A stretch of DNA of 64,000 nucleotides from Akebia trifoliata (taxonomy: Eukaryota > Streptophyta > Magnoliopsida > Ranunculales > Lardizabalaceae), in assembly GCA_017979445.1 (NCBI GenBank), contig CM030707.1, positions 20,590,586 through 20,654,585 of the forward strand, in the 5' to 3' direction. The translations under genes and the position numbers were made by a program. Of the stretch, positions 1 to 10,391 are shown piece by piece. Numbering within the stretch: position 1 is the stretch's first letter; each line of letters opens with the position of its first letter. Below the pieces are notes generated by a model, which saw only the letters and a program-made list of their open reading frames with translations, was not told the DNA's origin and searched no databases.

Positions 1-1106
1 GTACCGGTCATGTTATGTGAGGCACCAGAATTAATGATCCATGGTGAGGAGCTGGTGGATACCTGATTGAGCGAATGTAGAGACTGGTTGAGATGAAGTC
101 TCCATCTGATTGAAGAATTTCCTGAACTTGTCAAATTCGGCTTGGGATAGAAATATCAAATCCGATGAAGTGGTAGGAGCTGCAGAGGGTGTTAGATCAG
201 TAGTCGGCTGAGAAACTACATGAGCTGAAGATCGTTGAGACTGATGACGTTGTTGAGGTGGACGACCATGAAGTGCATAGCAACGAGCCTTGACATGACC
301 TAACTTGCCACAATGATCACACTTATGTCGCTGACGAGTAGACATAGATTCATTAGGAAGCTGTGGAGAAGGTAGGCGAGCAAGCATAACTGAATGGTCT
401 CCTGAAGAACGAGGTAGAACAGCTGCACGACGACTCTCATCAGCCAAAACATAGGAATATGTGGTCTATAGGGACGGAAAGGATCCATACCCAATACGTG
501 CACTCTCGTATACTCAAACTCATTCCGGAGTCCGGCTAGGAATTTAAAAACTCGATTCTTATCCAGAATCGACGCATATAATGCCTCGTCACCCGAGTGC
601 TTCCAATCATAAAAGGAGAAGTAGAAGGTCAACTCTTCCCATCGAGCCCGTAGCTGTGATATATAGGAGGTGACTGGAGAGTCTCCTTGCGAAAGACAGG
701 AAATCTCACGCTCCAAGTTAAAAATTTGGACATTATTTTGACGTTGCGAGTAGATATTTTTTGCGAAATCCCATATCTGTTTTGCAGTCTTGGACAACAT
801 GAAACCAGCTGTAATGTGTAGTTGCATAGATGTAACTAGCCAAGAACGGACCATAGAGTCATTAGCAAACCATTGGGGGTAAGTAGTGGCCATTGGTACC
901 AGCTATTTTTCCTTCCCTGTGAGGTAACCAATCTTCCATTTTCCACCAATAAACATTTCAACCGAACGAGTCCAAAGAAGGTAATTATGACCATTTAATT
1001 TTACGGTGGTGATTTGAATGCCTGGAAAATCTGTCGAATGAGAGGGAATACCTCCTGATCCAGCACTATCACTGGTGATCGAGGAAGAAGACATCTCAGA
1101 GGCCAT
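1..1106 (-). pseudogene. Copia gag with start of protease, broken
   Basis: The frame opens at the ATG at 1104-1106. The N-terminal part contains the ITTVKLNGHNYLLWTRSVE signature of plant copia gag. An in-frame stop near 903-905 splits it. The frame continues with YPQWFANDSMVRSWL and the UBN2-type gag core, then shifts by one base near 447-470. The second half carries a CCHC zinc knuckle, CX2CX4HX4C (CDHCGKLGHVKARC), at about 270-315. A further shift near the left edge leads to a WIINSGASHNMTG protease motif, where Asn sits in place of the catalytic Asp of the normal DSGA. Stop, frameshifts and the lost Asp make it a pseudogene. Confidence 0.8.
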
Positions 1107-1109
1107 AAC

Positions 1110-1940
1110 AAACACAAAATATGTACTTTGGTTTGGAAAGGGTGGTCTAGAAACAAAAAAATCTGCGGCTACTACTGTGATCCTCCCAAACAAAGAGTTA
1201 GTTTTCAAAAATAAAACAAGGAATTTTCTGTGATCACCGTTACTCGAGTGGTTGTAGACCTCTGATTGCAACTCTGCAGTGATCATAGGTCTCAAACCAA
1301 GACTCAAAAAATGATAGCAAGCTTCAAAACTGTATTTCTGCAGTGATCATAGGTGTCGCAGATACCAGAATCCCCATCTGAAGTAATCATTAGATTTCTG
1401 CTATGATCGTAGAGTGTCGCCAAACTCAGAACAACAATCTATTGCAGTCGTAAGGTTCTGTGGAGGTGTCCTGTTGGGTTGCAGATTTCATAACCGTGAT
1501 CTTCTGTGATCGCGAGCTCCAAAACAGCCTACTGCTGTGATCTCAGATCTTATAAACTCACCTACGATGGTCGCAAGAGGTTGATTAGCCACTCACGATG
1601 GTTAAAAATTCAAAAAATGGTACCTGCTATGATCGTAGGTCTCATACAGCCACCTATGATGGTTGCACAAGATCGAAATTTCTATCTTGAGTGTTGCAAG
1701 ACTCAAAGACAGTCACCTTGGATATTTTAGGCACCAAACAACATCATTGCTGTGAGAACAACCTGAATGCAGGCTTCGAATAGGTGTTAACTCCCTATCG
1801 CATGATGCGATTAGGGTTTGTAGTGACAGAGGACCCCCGTAGGGGTGATACGAAATTGAAAACGAGAGAAGTTGAGGATGATTTAACGAAGAATCAGTTA
1901 ATGGATTTTGTAGCAGTAGGTTTCGATGGAGGCAGAGAGT
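1110..1940 (-). repeat. Repetitive leader of copia element 2
   Basis: Between the primer site and gag the sequence is a run of imperfect short repeats built around motifs such as CTGCAGTGATCATAGGT and TGCTATGATCGTAGGTCTC, seen from about 1260 to 1730. No open frame of interest covers it. Copia element 1 has a different repeat array in the same position (see 4640-5060). Confidence 0.6.
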
Positions 1941-1945
1941 TCTTG

Positions 1946-1957
1946 GCTCTGATACCA
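1946..1957 (-). other. Primer binding site (initiator Met tRNA), copia element 2
   Basis: The - strand reads TGGTATCAGAGC, the classic plant copia primer site complementary to the 3' end of initiator methionine tRNA. Its place between LTR and leader fixes the orientation of the element. Confidence 0.85.
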
Positions 1958-2093
1958 AATTAAACTTAGAGAGTTTCTTATTATTCAACTAATTAGCCCT
2001 AATTAGGCTTTAAAGTATTACAAAGATTTAAATAAGGAAAAGACTAAGAAGGACCTACAAACTAATAATATAATAAGAATGAATTAATCTAAC
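1958..2093 (-). repeat. Short 5' LTR of copia element 2
   Basis: On the - strand the LTR starts TGTTAGATTAATTC at 2093, directly after codons of the older integrase, and runs to just before the primer site at 1957. It is about 136 bp, short for a copia LTR. The 3' end is AT-rich and shows no clean CA terminus, so that boundary is approximate. The 3' LTR is not in the window, so the length could not be checked against a partner. Confidence 0.6.
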
Positions 2094-2671
2094 AGTAATA
2101 GACATCATCTTTTGTTTTCATTAAGTACACCCACACACATCTACTATAGTCATCCACAAAAATAACAAAATAACAAAAATCCAACAAAGAAGTAAAAGGG
2201 TATGGTCTCCAAACATCAGAATGCACAAGGGAAAATAAAGAGGAACTTTTATTTAAACTTATTGGATAAGAAGAACGACAATGCTTTGACAATTGACAAT
2301 CTTTACATTGTAACTCTAACAATAACATAGCCTGAAACAAAGGAGGAAACAAACACTGTAAATATTAAAAAGAAACATGACCCAATCAAATATACCACTG
2401 CATTATTCGAGATTTATTGACTACCTTACTACTACTCTGAGAAGTATGAGCATGTGGAATGTACTGAGACGTTGGGATGTTGAGAAGGTACTAGTCATCT
2501 GCTTCATGACCACTGCCAGTAACTCTCTTCGTTGCCAAATCCTCAAAGACACAATGAAAGGGAAAAAAATGTAACACAACAATTTAGATTCGTTGCCAAA
2601 TCCTCAAAGACACAATGAGAGGGAAAAAGGTAACACAACAATTTAGATTTTTTGTAACACTACTAACATAC
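2094..2671 (-). pseudogene. Copia pre-integrase and integrase N-terminal relic
   Basis: The best open stretch (2352-2094) contains CKDCQLSKH, the second half of the HHCC zinc finger, followed by LVHSDVWRPYP and FVIFVDDYSRCVWVYLMK, the start of the integrase core with its first catalytic Asp (HSDVW). Upstream (2377-2671), in several frames, lie CVFQDLATKR and GSGHEADD, the usual pre-integrase segment. Repeated short segments around 2525-2640 show a local duplication. The frame stops where copia element 2 inserted at 2093. Confidence 0.75.
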
Positions 2672-3157
2672 TGATGTAGGACATCTACAGTTCTAAGTAG
2701 TTCTCTAATTTATTAGATTTCTATTTCTACTTCTAGTAGAATTTCTATTTCATAGTTATGTTAGGAGTACAATTCCTTGTTAGTTTTTAATTTGTTTTAA
2801 ATTCGTTTTTATTATTTAGACTAAAATTAGAAGTACTTAAAAGTCTCCAATTTGAGTTCTAATAGGATTAGAAAGTTAGTATTATGTTATAGATAGGTTA
2901 GAAATATTAATATTTAGTATTTTAGTAGGATTACAAGTTGTTATGATTGAGTTATCTATATAAGGAGCTCCAAATCCGAAAATTAATAATCAATTCAATT
3001 ATCTTTTCTATTTTAATTATTTTTTTTAGCATTATGCTCTATTTTATTTCAATCTATTGCTTGTTTATCAATTGAATCTATTGATTCAAATTGATTTTGA
3101 GTGTTCCATTGAACACAATCTATCGAATCTATTGATTCACAGGCTTCCGCTACATCA
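2672..3157 (+). mobile_element. Solo LTR with perfect 5-bp target duplication
   Basis: A 486-bp solo LTR. It begins TGATGTAG (2672-2679) and ends CTACATCA (3150-3157), an exact 8-bp inverted terminal repeat. It is flanked on both sides by the 5-bp duplication CATAC (2667-2671 and 3158-3162). A TATA-like CTATATAAGGAG lies near 2953-2964. Removing it rejoins copia element 1 sequence between gag and integrase. The + orientation rests on the TATA-like motif. It is what remains after recombination between the two LTRs of a full element. Confidence 0.9.
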
Positions 3158-3162
3158 CATAC

Positions 3163-4463
3163 ACAAGATTGGTAGTGAGATTAGGAATATGTAAAACATT
3201 AGACTAAGAAAAACTCTAAGGGACCGTGATGGTTCCTTTACCGATTATGGATGATATGGAACTATTAGCTAGACGAACTTTGTCATTGCTTGAACAGGGC
3301 TATAGGACTGAAAGAATGAAGACATATTCCTATCATGTTATCTGAAGTTCTTGAATCAAGAATCCAGGAGTTGGATTGAGATGAGGAAACGTAATGAGCA
3401 GTGGCAGGGGTACCTGTGTGTGCAAAGGAATAGGTCACAGTGGTGAACCTTCCAAAGAGCCTTCAAACGAATAATATCCTCCTGGGATGCATGTACCGCT
3501 AGAGGCGGTAGCTCAAAACTCAAAGAATCATCGAGTATGTCAGCATTGGAAGCATGATGAGCTGAGGAAGATCTGCCCTTAGATTGGAATCAATTAGGAC
3601 GACTTATCAAGTCCTAACGCTTAACTTGAATATGTTCAAATTTCCACAATAGTTACACTTCGGCCTCTTTTTTTTTTAATTATTAGGGTGCTTAGGTGGA
3701 TTTATCAAATTTCTTCACTTTCGGAGTTTGTCTTTCTCTCTGTCTACTAGCTACCATAACAGATTTATCACTCACAGGAATATCCAGATGTTCCATAACC
3801 AAGCGTTGACTCTCCTTACTTTGAACACAAGAATATACAATGTCCAAAGGAGTTAGAGGATCTCTGTTTAGAATCTAAACTCTAACCATCTCAAACTTGG
3901 GAATCAGATCGGCAAGAAACTTAAATGTACGTGTGTCAACATTTTTGTTAAGCTATGCACTATCTTTCGAGCTTTCCCAATTGAAAGGTAAATAGTGATC
4001 GAGCTCTTCCCACATGCTACGTAATTCAGAAAAATAACCTGATAATGTCTTCTTCCGCTATTTGAGATGCGATATATTATGTTCCAATTGATAGATTTGA
4101 GCACTGTTATATGAGCTTGAGAATTGAGTCATTGATTCCCAAATTTGTTGTGTTGTCTTAAAAAAAAAGGTATCCTCTACTAATATGAGGTTGCATTGAA
4201 TGCTATAACCAAGACATAACTACAGCTTTCTCAGCATCCCATTGTTTGTACTTAGGATCTGAGACATTTGGTTGTTTTTCTTTCCCATTCAAATTGTCTG
4301 CTTTCCGTCTTCCATGGATGGCTAGTTTCGCCAACTGAGCCCACTCTAGATAGTTTGTGCCATCGTGTTTGACTGTGGTGATCTGGAGGTTTGGATTTTC
4401 ATTTCTGACTTGTGAGGATCCAAAACCACCATTGGTAGACTGTCTTGAAGTTACTTCTGACAT
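3163..4463 (-). pseudogene. Copia gag relic (element 1)
   Basis: From the ATG at 4461-4463 an 86-codon open stretch contains LQITTVKHDGTNYLEWAQLA, the N-terminal signature of plant copia gag, and ends at a stop at 4203. Downstream the frame is riddled with stops. Gag-like pieces remain: a UBN2-like stretch near 3904-4104 and a decayed zinc knuckle (KCNYCGN) near 3640-3670. The same family as the gag of copia element 2, but older and more decayed. Confidence 0.65.
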
Positions 4464-4639
4464 GACTTCGGAGAAATAAACTAATCACAAAAAATCCAGA
4501 TCACACAAGAGATTACTCGGAAACACTAACGAACCACATATAACATAAGAAGGGGATCTATCTCCGCATTCCTGATGAAAAAAAGAAATCTGACTCACCT
4601 TGGAGGTTATTACAACCGTGACATAGGCTATAATAGTCA

Positions 4640-5060
4640 ATTAGGTGTGAGGAATGATCCGATGGCGATCTACAAAACCCTAGGTGACTGGAGGCAACCC
4701 TAGGAGGTGGCTGAAATGGTGCGACAACCCCTAGAGGGTTGCTGTTGATGTGCGCCAGCCCCTAAGAGAAGTGTTGCTGATTTGCAACAGCCCTAGGAGG
4801 TTGTTGAAGGGCTGGCGGCAACCCCAGGTGGTGTCTGCTGACTTGCGACAACCCTAGGAGGCTGTTGAAGGAATGGCTGCAACCCTAGGTGGTGGTTGCT
4901 GACTTGCATCAGCACCTAAACAGTTGTTCTGACTTGCAGCAGCACCTAGAGGCTTGTTGTGTGGCTGGCAACAGCCTTAGGAGGGTGGGCAACAGCCCTA
5001 TGGCTGCAAAAGGTTGGAGATTGAATCCTCTACCTGCTTCGGAACTCTCTTCGATCTTCT
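4640..5060 (-). repeat. Tandem-repeat leader of copia element 1
   Basis: Roughly eight imperfect units of about 45-60 bp built on GACTTGCGACAACCCTAGGAGG and TGTTGAAGG fill the stretch between primer site and gag. Units vary in length and sequence. It is more GC-rich than its surroundings. Confidence 0.65.
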
Positions 5061-5074
5061 CGGTCGTCACCAGA

Positions 5075-5086
5075 GCTCTGATACTT
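5075..5086 (-). other. Primer binding site, copia element 1
   Basis: The - strand reads AAGTATCAGAGC, a near match to the copia initiator-Met-tRNA primer site TGGTATCAGAGC, immediately inside the LTR. Confidence 0.65.
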
Positions 5087-5310
5087 TGTAGAAACTGAGC
5101 TAGGGTAGAGACGAAGAAGAGAAGAAGAAATTTCAGAAAAGTATTTTTATTATTTCTTTATTCGTATTTATATATTACATGATAAATAGGAAAAGATGAG
5201 AAAGGATATGACAGAAAATGAAGAGATAAATAAAACTATCTCTGAAAACAGTCCCATCCAAACATGAAGTCCTCAAAGAAGACCCCGTTAAGGGAACCAT
5301 CAATCTTACA
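5087..5310 (-). repeat. 5' LTR of copia element 1
   Basis: On the - strand it runs from TGTAAGATTGATGGTTCCC at 5310 to AGTTTCTACA at 5087, with TGTA/TACA ends, 224 bp. It is directly followed by a primer-site-like AAGTATCAGAGC (5075-5086). The flank at 5311-5315 (CTAAT) would be the target duplication. Its partner copy is not in the window. Confidence 0.7.
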
Positions 5311-5700
5311 CTAATAAAATAACAACCCAAGAATGAACAAAACCATGTCACAGTGAGATCTCTCCAATCCCGAAAATATTCTCATGTTTCTCTCTTTCCA
5401 TGCACCCCAGCAAATTGCAACGGGAAGCAAGGCCCAAAGTCTTTTGTTTTTTCCTACCCGTGAAAAAGTTGTGGTTCTAGCCTTGGTATAAGGAGAAAGT
5501 AAAAGTTGAATAACTGTTAGAAATGAAACCAGCAATTTACAACAAAAGGGCAATGTAAAAGGAAATGATCGACACTCTCCCCATTCGCATGGCACATGAC
5601 ACACAAATTAGGCAAAATGAAACCCCTCTTAGTGAGGTGATTGAGGGTGAGTAGTTTACCTGAAGCTGTCAACCAAGCAAAGAAAAAAATTTTGAGGTAC
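5311..5700 (-). mobile_element. LINE-1-type retrotransposon tail (5'-truncated)
   Basis: On the - strand, translations from about 5700 downward give FFAWLTASGKLLTLNHLTKRG and LCVMCHA, the reverse-transcriptase zinc-binding domain (zf-RVT) of plant LINEs. Further on comes LLPVAICWGAWKERNMRIFSG, the conserved C-terminal WxxWKERN block. A frameshift separates the two halves near 5600. The tail is cut at 5310 by the LTR of copia element 1. It is the C-terminal end of ORF2 only. Confidence 0.72.
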
Positions 5701-6559
5701 TATTGATGTAGATATTTGATTCATATTATTGAAGGAATTCATCCAATTTTCATGCTCTATTGTTAAAGAAATTTTTATATAGTGAGGTAAGCTTTGACTT
5801 TATCTATTAATAAACATGCACAGTAATTCACTATGATATACATTTTAATAAAACACTAAATTATAAATAAACTCTCAAAGTTATATCTAATGTAATGTAA
5901 AATATGAAATATGGAATACGAAGCAAATAGTAATCTACATTGTCATTACTTGCAACACTCTTCAGCTTTTCACTAGAATCTTGAATGGTTGCATTGTGGA
6001 TAGATTTTTCAGCCATTACGCTAGATATGCAAATCAAAAAGCTAAGAAGTTATGATAAGGAAACAAAATCAGCATCATAATTATAACAATTTTAAACTTT
6101 TTATAATAAAATTGGTTGTAAGTAGCTTGCCCATTCTGAGGTCTTCCAATCATGGAAGGAAATACACTTTACCAGATGAAACATAAAGTGAACCCGTTAT
6201 GGGCAAGAAATTAGGAAGTTCTAAACTTTGGTTTCCACATCTCTCTCTGTTGAAGTTGACCCATGCATTCTTCTAATGTGGGTAGATTTGTCTTTACCAC
6301 TAGAAGTAGGTAGAGAAGACCTTTCATTTGAAGAACATATCATGGGTGGAAATCAAGGATTTTCAACTATTGGAAACTTCTGGACATTCAACTATTGCTC
6401 ATGGCATAGTAGTGATAGGATTTTCTGTGGAGGGCGGGCAGTAGGGCATTAAAAAATTGGTCTTTTTCAAGGTCTTGTTGGTTGGGCTTAGTAGAAAAAA
6501 ATAAAGGGTATTAGAGAGAGATTGATTCTCGTCCCTTAATTTACCTATTTGTCTGGAGT
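5701..6559. other. Gene-free spacer
   Basis: AT-rich sequence with no supported gene. An open stretch on + at 6228-6452 (74 codons) matches no family I recognise and has no sign of coding constraint. Just before 6560 the sequence meets the poly(A) end of the next LINE. Confidence 0.4.
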
Positions 6560-7175
6560 CTTTTTTTTTTTTTTATATCAGTAAAGATGAATTTATTGAA
6601 AAGAACGACGAGGGGGGTCGAGGGGACCAACCCAAAACAAAGAGAGAAAACAAGAAAAGAAAACAACAACGAAGCGAGAACAACCAATCACTCTCGCGAT
6701 AAAGAACAAACCCTATCCCATCTCACAATGAAGTCTTCAAAAAAAATCCCCTTAAAATCCTTATAAAGTTTACACCAAGAGAACAAAATCTCCAAAATCG
6801 ACAAAACTAATCCTTCCAACATAGACACGTTCCCCTAAAAAGTACAGCGATTGCGATCTTTCCCAATTCCCCAGCAAATCACAAACGGCACCAAGAACCA
6901 AAGGTTCCGTTTAGAAGATGAGAAAGAACCTCCCCACCCCAACCAAGATTCCAAAGCCGACTTGATTGATCGGGGAAAGCAACTCACTATACCAAAGAAA
7001 GATAAGAAGTGCGACCAAATATGATGTGCTACTTGGCAGTGCATGAGTAAGTGATCCACTGTTTCCTCCTGTAATTTACACATACAACACTGGTTCGGAG
7101 ATGGCAGAGATGGAGTCTCACCACAAACAGAGATAGCAGTCTCATCTATAGAAGGATATTGCAAGAGAAACATTA
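6560..7175 (-). mobile_element. LINE-1-type tail with poly(A) end
   Basis: On the - strand a 112-codon frame (7173-6835) carries the zf-RVT motif CCMCKLQEETVDHLLMHC with HHIWSHFLSFFGI, followed by LVPFVICWGIGKDRNRCTF, the LINE ORF2 C-terminus. A 3' UTR of about 270 bp follows and ends in a poly(A) run, seen as the T run at about 6560-6573 on +. The element is 5'-truncated near 7175, typical of LINE insertion. It belongs to the same broad group as the tail at 5311-5700 but is a separate insertion. No clear target duplication was found. Confidence 0.75.
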
Positions 7176-9071
7176 ATTATTGTGTCTTATATAAAAACTT
7201 ATAGAAGTCTATAGGGAGCATGAGACATCATTTACTATTCTCTTACAATTCAAAAAATAAAAAAGTAGTAGTATAAATTCTAAGGACATTAGTTGTCTAA
7301 CATAGAACCCTCCATTTTCCAAAATTTTCATATCTCAGTCACACAATATTAGATGAATTTCCTATTTGTTCTCATTTGTTTGAATCAGTCAGACATCATT
7401 CATGTATTTCCATGTGCTTCTGTTTGTTTGGTTATAACTTTCTAAAGCTTATGCATTAATAACCTAGACTAACAGAATGATATAGCCATCATACCATTGC
7501 CTAACTAAATGGAGTGACGCAATAGAAAATGATTTGGACCACAGTAAGAGAATAGAGAAAGATATTGTGAGTAACCACTTGATACCAAGGCATCAAGAAA
7601 GCTTTCAAGATAGTGAAATAAGTGGAACAAAAGTTGTTGAAGAAAATGAGACCAGTAATCACATCCAATTAATTGCAAACCTGAGTTTGGAATAAAATAA
7701 AGAGAAAAAAGTAAAAGATGTAGAAGGATCAAGAGGACCCTTTCTGCTATAAAATCTAATAATTAATTAAGACTTTTGAAGTAAGTTAAAAAAAAAATGA
7801 TGAGCTTGTCAATTTCTTTTCAACATTAAAATTATAGAAAATAGATATGACAATATGATCCACCAAAAGCTTACCAAAACATCATGAACCGTGCAGTGGA
7901 AAGCTTAACCTGATCAACATCAGAGTCATTGTAACACAAGCAAGAAGTAGTACATAGTTTTATGTCTCCCTAAAAGAAGAGAAACATGTTAAAAATTCTA
8001 TTCAAACTAGACTGCAAAGCGAAATCCTTTAGACCTATTTCTCAAGAAGCATCGTCAATAAATGGCAACTTGGAAAATCTCATTATCATTGTGGTATTCG
8101 AGAATGAACATGGTGGGAATATTTCTTATCTGATTTGGGAGCATATCCATTTTAATAGGATCATTTTAGATGGTATTATTGTCCATTTTTTGGATATCCT
8201 CAAATATTAGTTTCCAACTGAAATTTATTCAAGTGTGCACTTGGCATAAAACAGTATACTGGACTTCATTATCAAACACCCCCTTCAACACCACACTCAC
8301 TTCTTTCCTACACTACAATAATCATAAAAAACCACTTAACATACAATCGTACACCAACAAACATTAGATAACATCCATTATCAAACACCCACAAATAAAT
8401 CACTTAAGATCATAGTTACAAAAATCCATAGAACAATTTCATTCCCGAAAGCTAAAAAATAAAAAACCAAAAAACAAATCAGATCAAGAGTTACAAGAAA
8501 TCGTAAAAAATTGCACATTAGATAACATCAGAGTTACATAAAATAACACCTAAACTTGATTTAATCATTTATATTCCCAAAAAATTTGTTGGGGAAAGAT
8601 TCTTGAGATATTAATTGCTTATAGAAACAAAAAAGAAAAAAAAAAAAGTAGCAGCAGGCATAAGCTCTGAAATGGGGGATTTCTCTAGTTATGGAATTAT
8701 TCAGTCATCTTTTCGTGAAAAAACAAATTGTAGATTTATAAGTTAATGACCTGCTTATATTATGGATGACTCTTAAGTCTTAACACTTGCACTCAGCAAT
8801 AACGAAATCTTCTTGATGAATTTTTCAGCATCTCTAGACTAAAGGAGAACTATGCCAAAAGCCTTGTCTTCTTTGAAAAATTTAGTGGGCATCTCTGATA
8901 TCTTGCAATTCATCTTTGGCCACCTTCCTATTAATTTCCTAGGATTTCCACTCCTTCCTAGCCAGATTGATTGAATTAGGGACACATTTGAGAGTTGAAA
9001 GTCTCTCTTTTGCGGACAGCTTTGAATTGATTTGTTGTCTCTTGAACTCCTTTGAAGTGCTCTTGGAATCG
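7176..9071. other. Gene-free spacer
   Basis: AT-rich sequence without a supported gene or clear mobile element. Short frames on both strands (for example 7505-7732 -, 7986-8210 +) have no recognisable domains. The 111-codon - strand frame 8839-9174 overlaps the 149-bp tandem duplication and is not recognised. Confidence 0.4.
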
Positions 9072-9369
9072 CACCTTTCTGGGATAATTCATTCATCCAA
9101 TCAATTAGGCTAGAGTATGACATCCATTGGTTGAACAAGGACTGTATCTTCAAAGAATTCAACATTGGAATCAACTTGGTATGCTTAAGCTCTTCTGGAC
9201 CCCACTGAACTACAAGGATTCACCTTTCTGGGATAATTCATTCATCCAATCAATTAGGCTAGAGTATGACATCCATTGGTTGAACAAGGACTGTATCTTC
9301 AAAGAATTCGACATTGGAATCAACTTGGTATGCTTAAGCTCTTCTGGACCCCACTGAACTACAAGGATT
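9072..9369. repeat. Perfect-period tandem duplication, 2 x 149 bp
   Basis: Unit 1 at 9072-9220 and unit 2 at 9221-9369, each starting CACCTTTCTGGGATAATTC and ending CTACAAGGATT. The only difference I see is one base (ATTCAACATTGG against ATTCGACATTGG). The near identity points to a recent event in otherwise decayed sequence. Confidence 0.92.
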
Positions 9370-10212
9370 CATTGTGGAGAGGCTGCTCTCTTACATATAT
9401 ATGATATTAAACTAGTTGAAGGACCCTTTGTTAGATAACTTTTCATTAGTAGATAAATTTTCTCATCGCGTGGTTAAACAATTTGGGTTAGAAACAACTG
9501 GATCTTAGATACTGCATACAATGAGAGACAATGATATATTTGAAATTTAATTAACCAGATTTTATCTCCTTTCTCCAAATTTAAGCTCGGCTAGTTGGTG
9601 AAAGATCCATAAAATTATCTCCTTTCTCCAAAATCTCTTGTTTCCACCTTTGTAGAGAACCAAATGTATTGTAGTTTTTATGTCAATACCAAACAAAAGG
9701 AGACTACACACATAATTTGTAATGATAGTTTTATCATATTTTTGGATAGGATAGGCCTTTGGGCAGAGAAATTGTAAATGCTAATTTGGATTTGCTATCA
9801 AGTGGGTTATTCGTTTATGTTCTCTAAATTGTCTAAAATCCAAATAGGCCCCACCTCTTCCATAAGAGCACATCTTATTCCTCTATTCAATTCTGTCTAG
9901 ACTTATTTTTTCTATTAATTCAAACGTATTTATATTTGCTATCAGTAATCACTTTGTTAGTGGCATGGAATCCCATTTGAAGAAAAAGACTTTGGTTTTG
10001 TAGTTGAAAGTGTCTCAATCTGTGGGTGGATCCTCTTCTACCTCAGATGCAGGTTTTTAGACCTTTGGGGTTAGATTTGAAGTCGCCACCTGCTTTAGGT
10101 CTAGGAACCATGATGACATCAAACATGGATTTAAGTCGATTTTCGATAGAGATTCTAGGTAAGGGGGCAGATGACAGATATTGGAAGGTATTAGGCACCG
10201 AAGCCGTCCAAC
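9370..10212. other. Gene-free spacer
   Basis: AT-rich; no gene, RNA or clear repeat recognised. Confidence 0.35.
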
Positions 10213-10391
10213 CAAGGGCGGATTTAGAGTGGGGGCATTTGCCCCCACAAGAGTTTTCAAATTCTATGGATTAATGTGCTATTGCGACAGATTTTAACGA
10301 CAGATAAAGAAATCAGCCACTATTGCCCCCACAAATATTTTTTTCCACTCTTGGTTGCCCCCACATGAGCAAAATCCTGGCTCCGCTCTTG
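10213..10391. mobile_element. hAT-type MITE (family CAGGGGCGGA), copy 1
   Basis: Starts CAAGGGCGGATTTAGAG and ends TCCTGGCTCCGCTCTTG, the degenerate terminal inverted repeat of the plant hAT family with CAGGGGCGGA ends. Inside it are several GCCCCCAC blocks, as in the copies at 45298 and 50362. The flanking 8-mers CGTCCAAC (10205-10212) and CGCTCAAC (10392-10399) are an imperfect 8-bp target duplication. 179 bp, no coding capacity. Confidence 0.75.

Larger units (their letters stand above)
1..2093 (-). mobile_element. Ty1/copia element 2, 5' part, runs off the left edge
   Basis: Read on the - strand, this is a copia-type LTR retrotransposon: a short 5' LTR (about 1958-2093), a primer binding site at 1946-1957 matching the usual plant copia TGGTATCAGAGC, a repetitive leader (about 1110-1940), gag from an ATG at 1104-1106, and the start of the protease region at the window edge. 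It interrupts the integrase reading frame of copia element 1 at 2093/2094, so it is the younger insertion. Pol and the 3' LTR lie outside the window. The body is inactive: gag has an in-frame stop and a frameshift. Confidence 0.82.
2094..5310 (-). mobile_element. Ty1/copia element 1, degenerate, interrupted
   Basis: An older copia element on the - strand. Order from its 5' end: LTR 5087-5310, primer site 5075-5086, repeat-rich leader about 4480-5060, gag relic 4463 down to about 3163, a solo LTR insertion at 2672-3157, then pre-integrase and integrase N-terminal sequence down to 2094, where copia element 2 cuts it off. The remaining pol and the 3' LTR must lie to the left of the window or be lost. 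Its LTR abuts a LINE tail at 5311, so the element probably inserted into that LINE. Many stops make it clearly dead. Confidence 0.78.

Noticed and set aside
8839..9174. 111-codon - strand frame as a gene
   Set aside because: It overlaps the recent 149-bp tandem duplication, matches no known family and has no splice-compatible partners.
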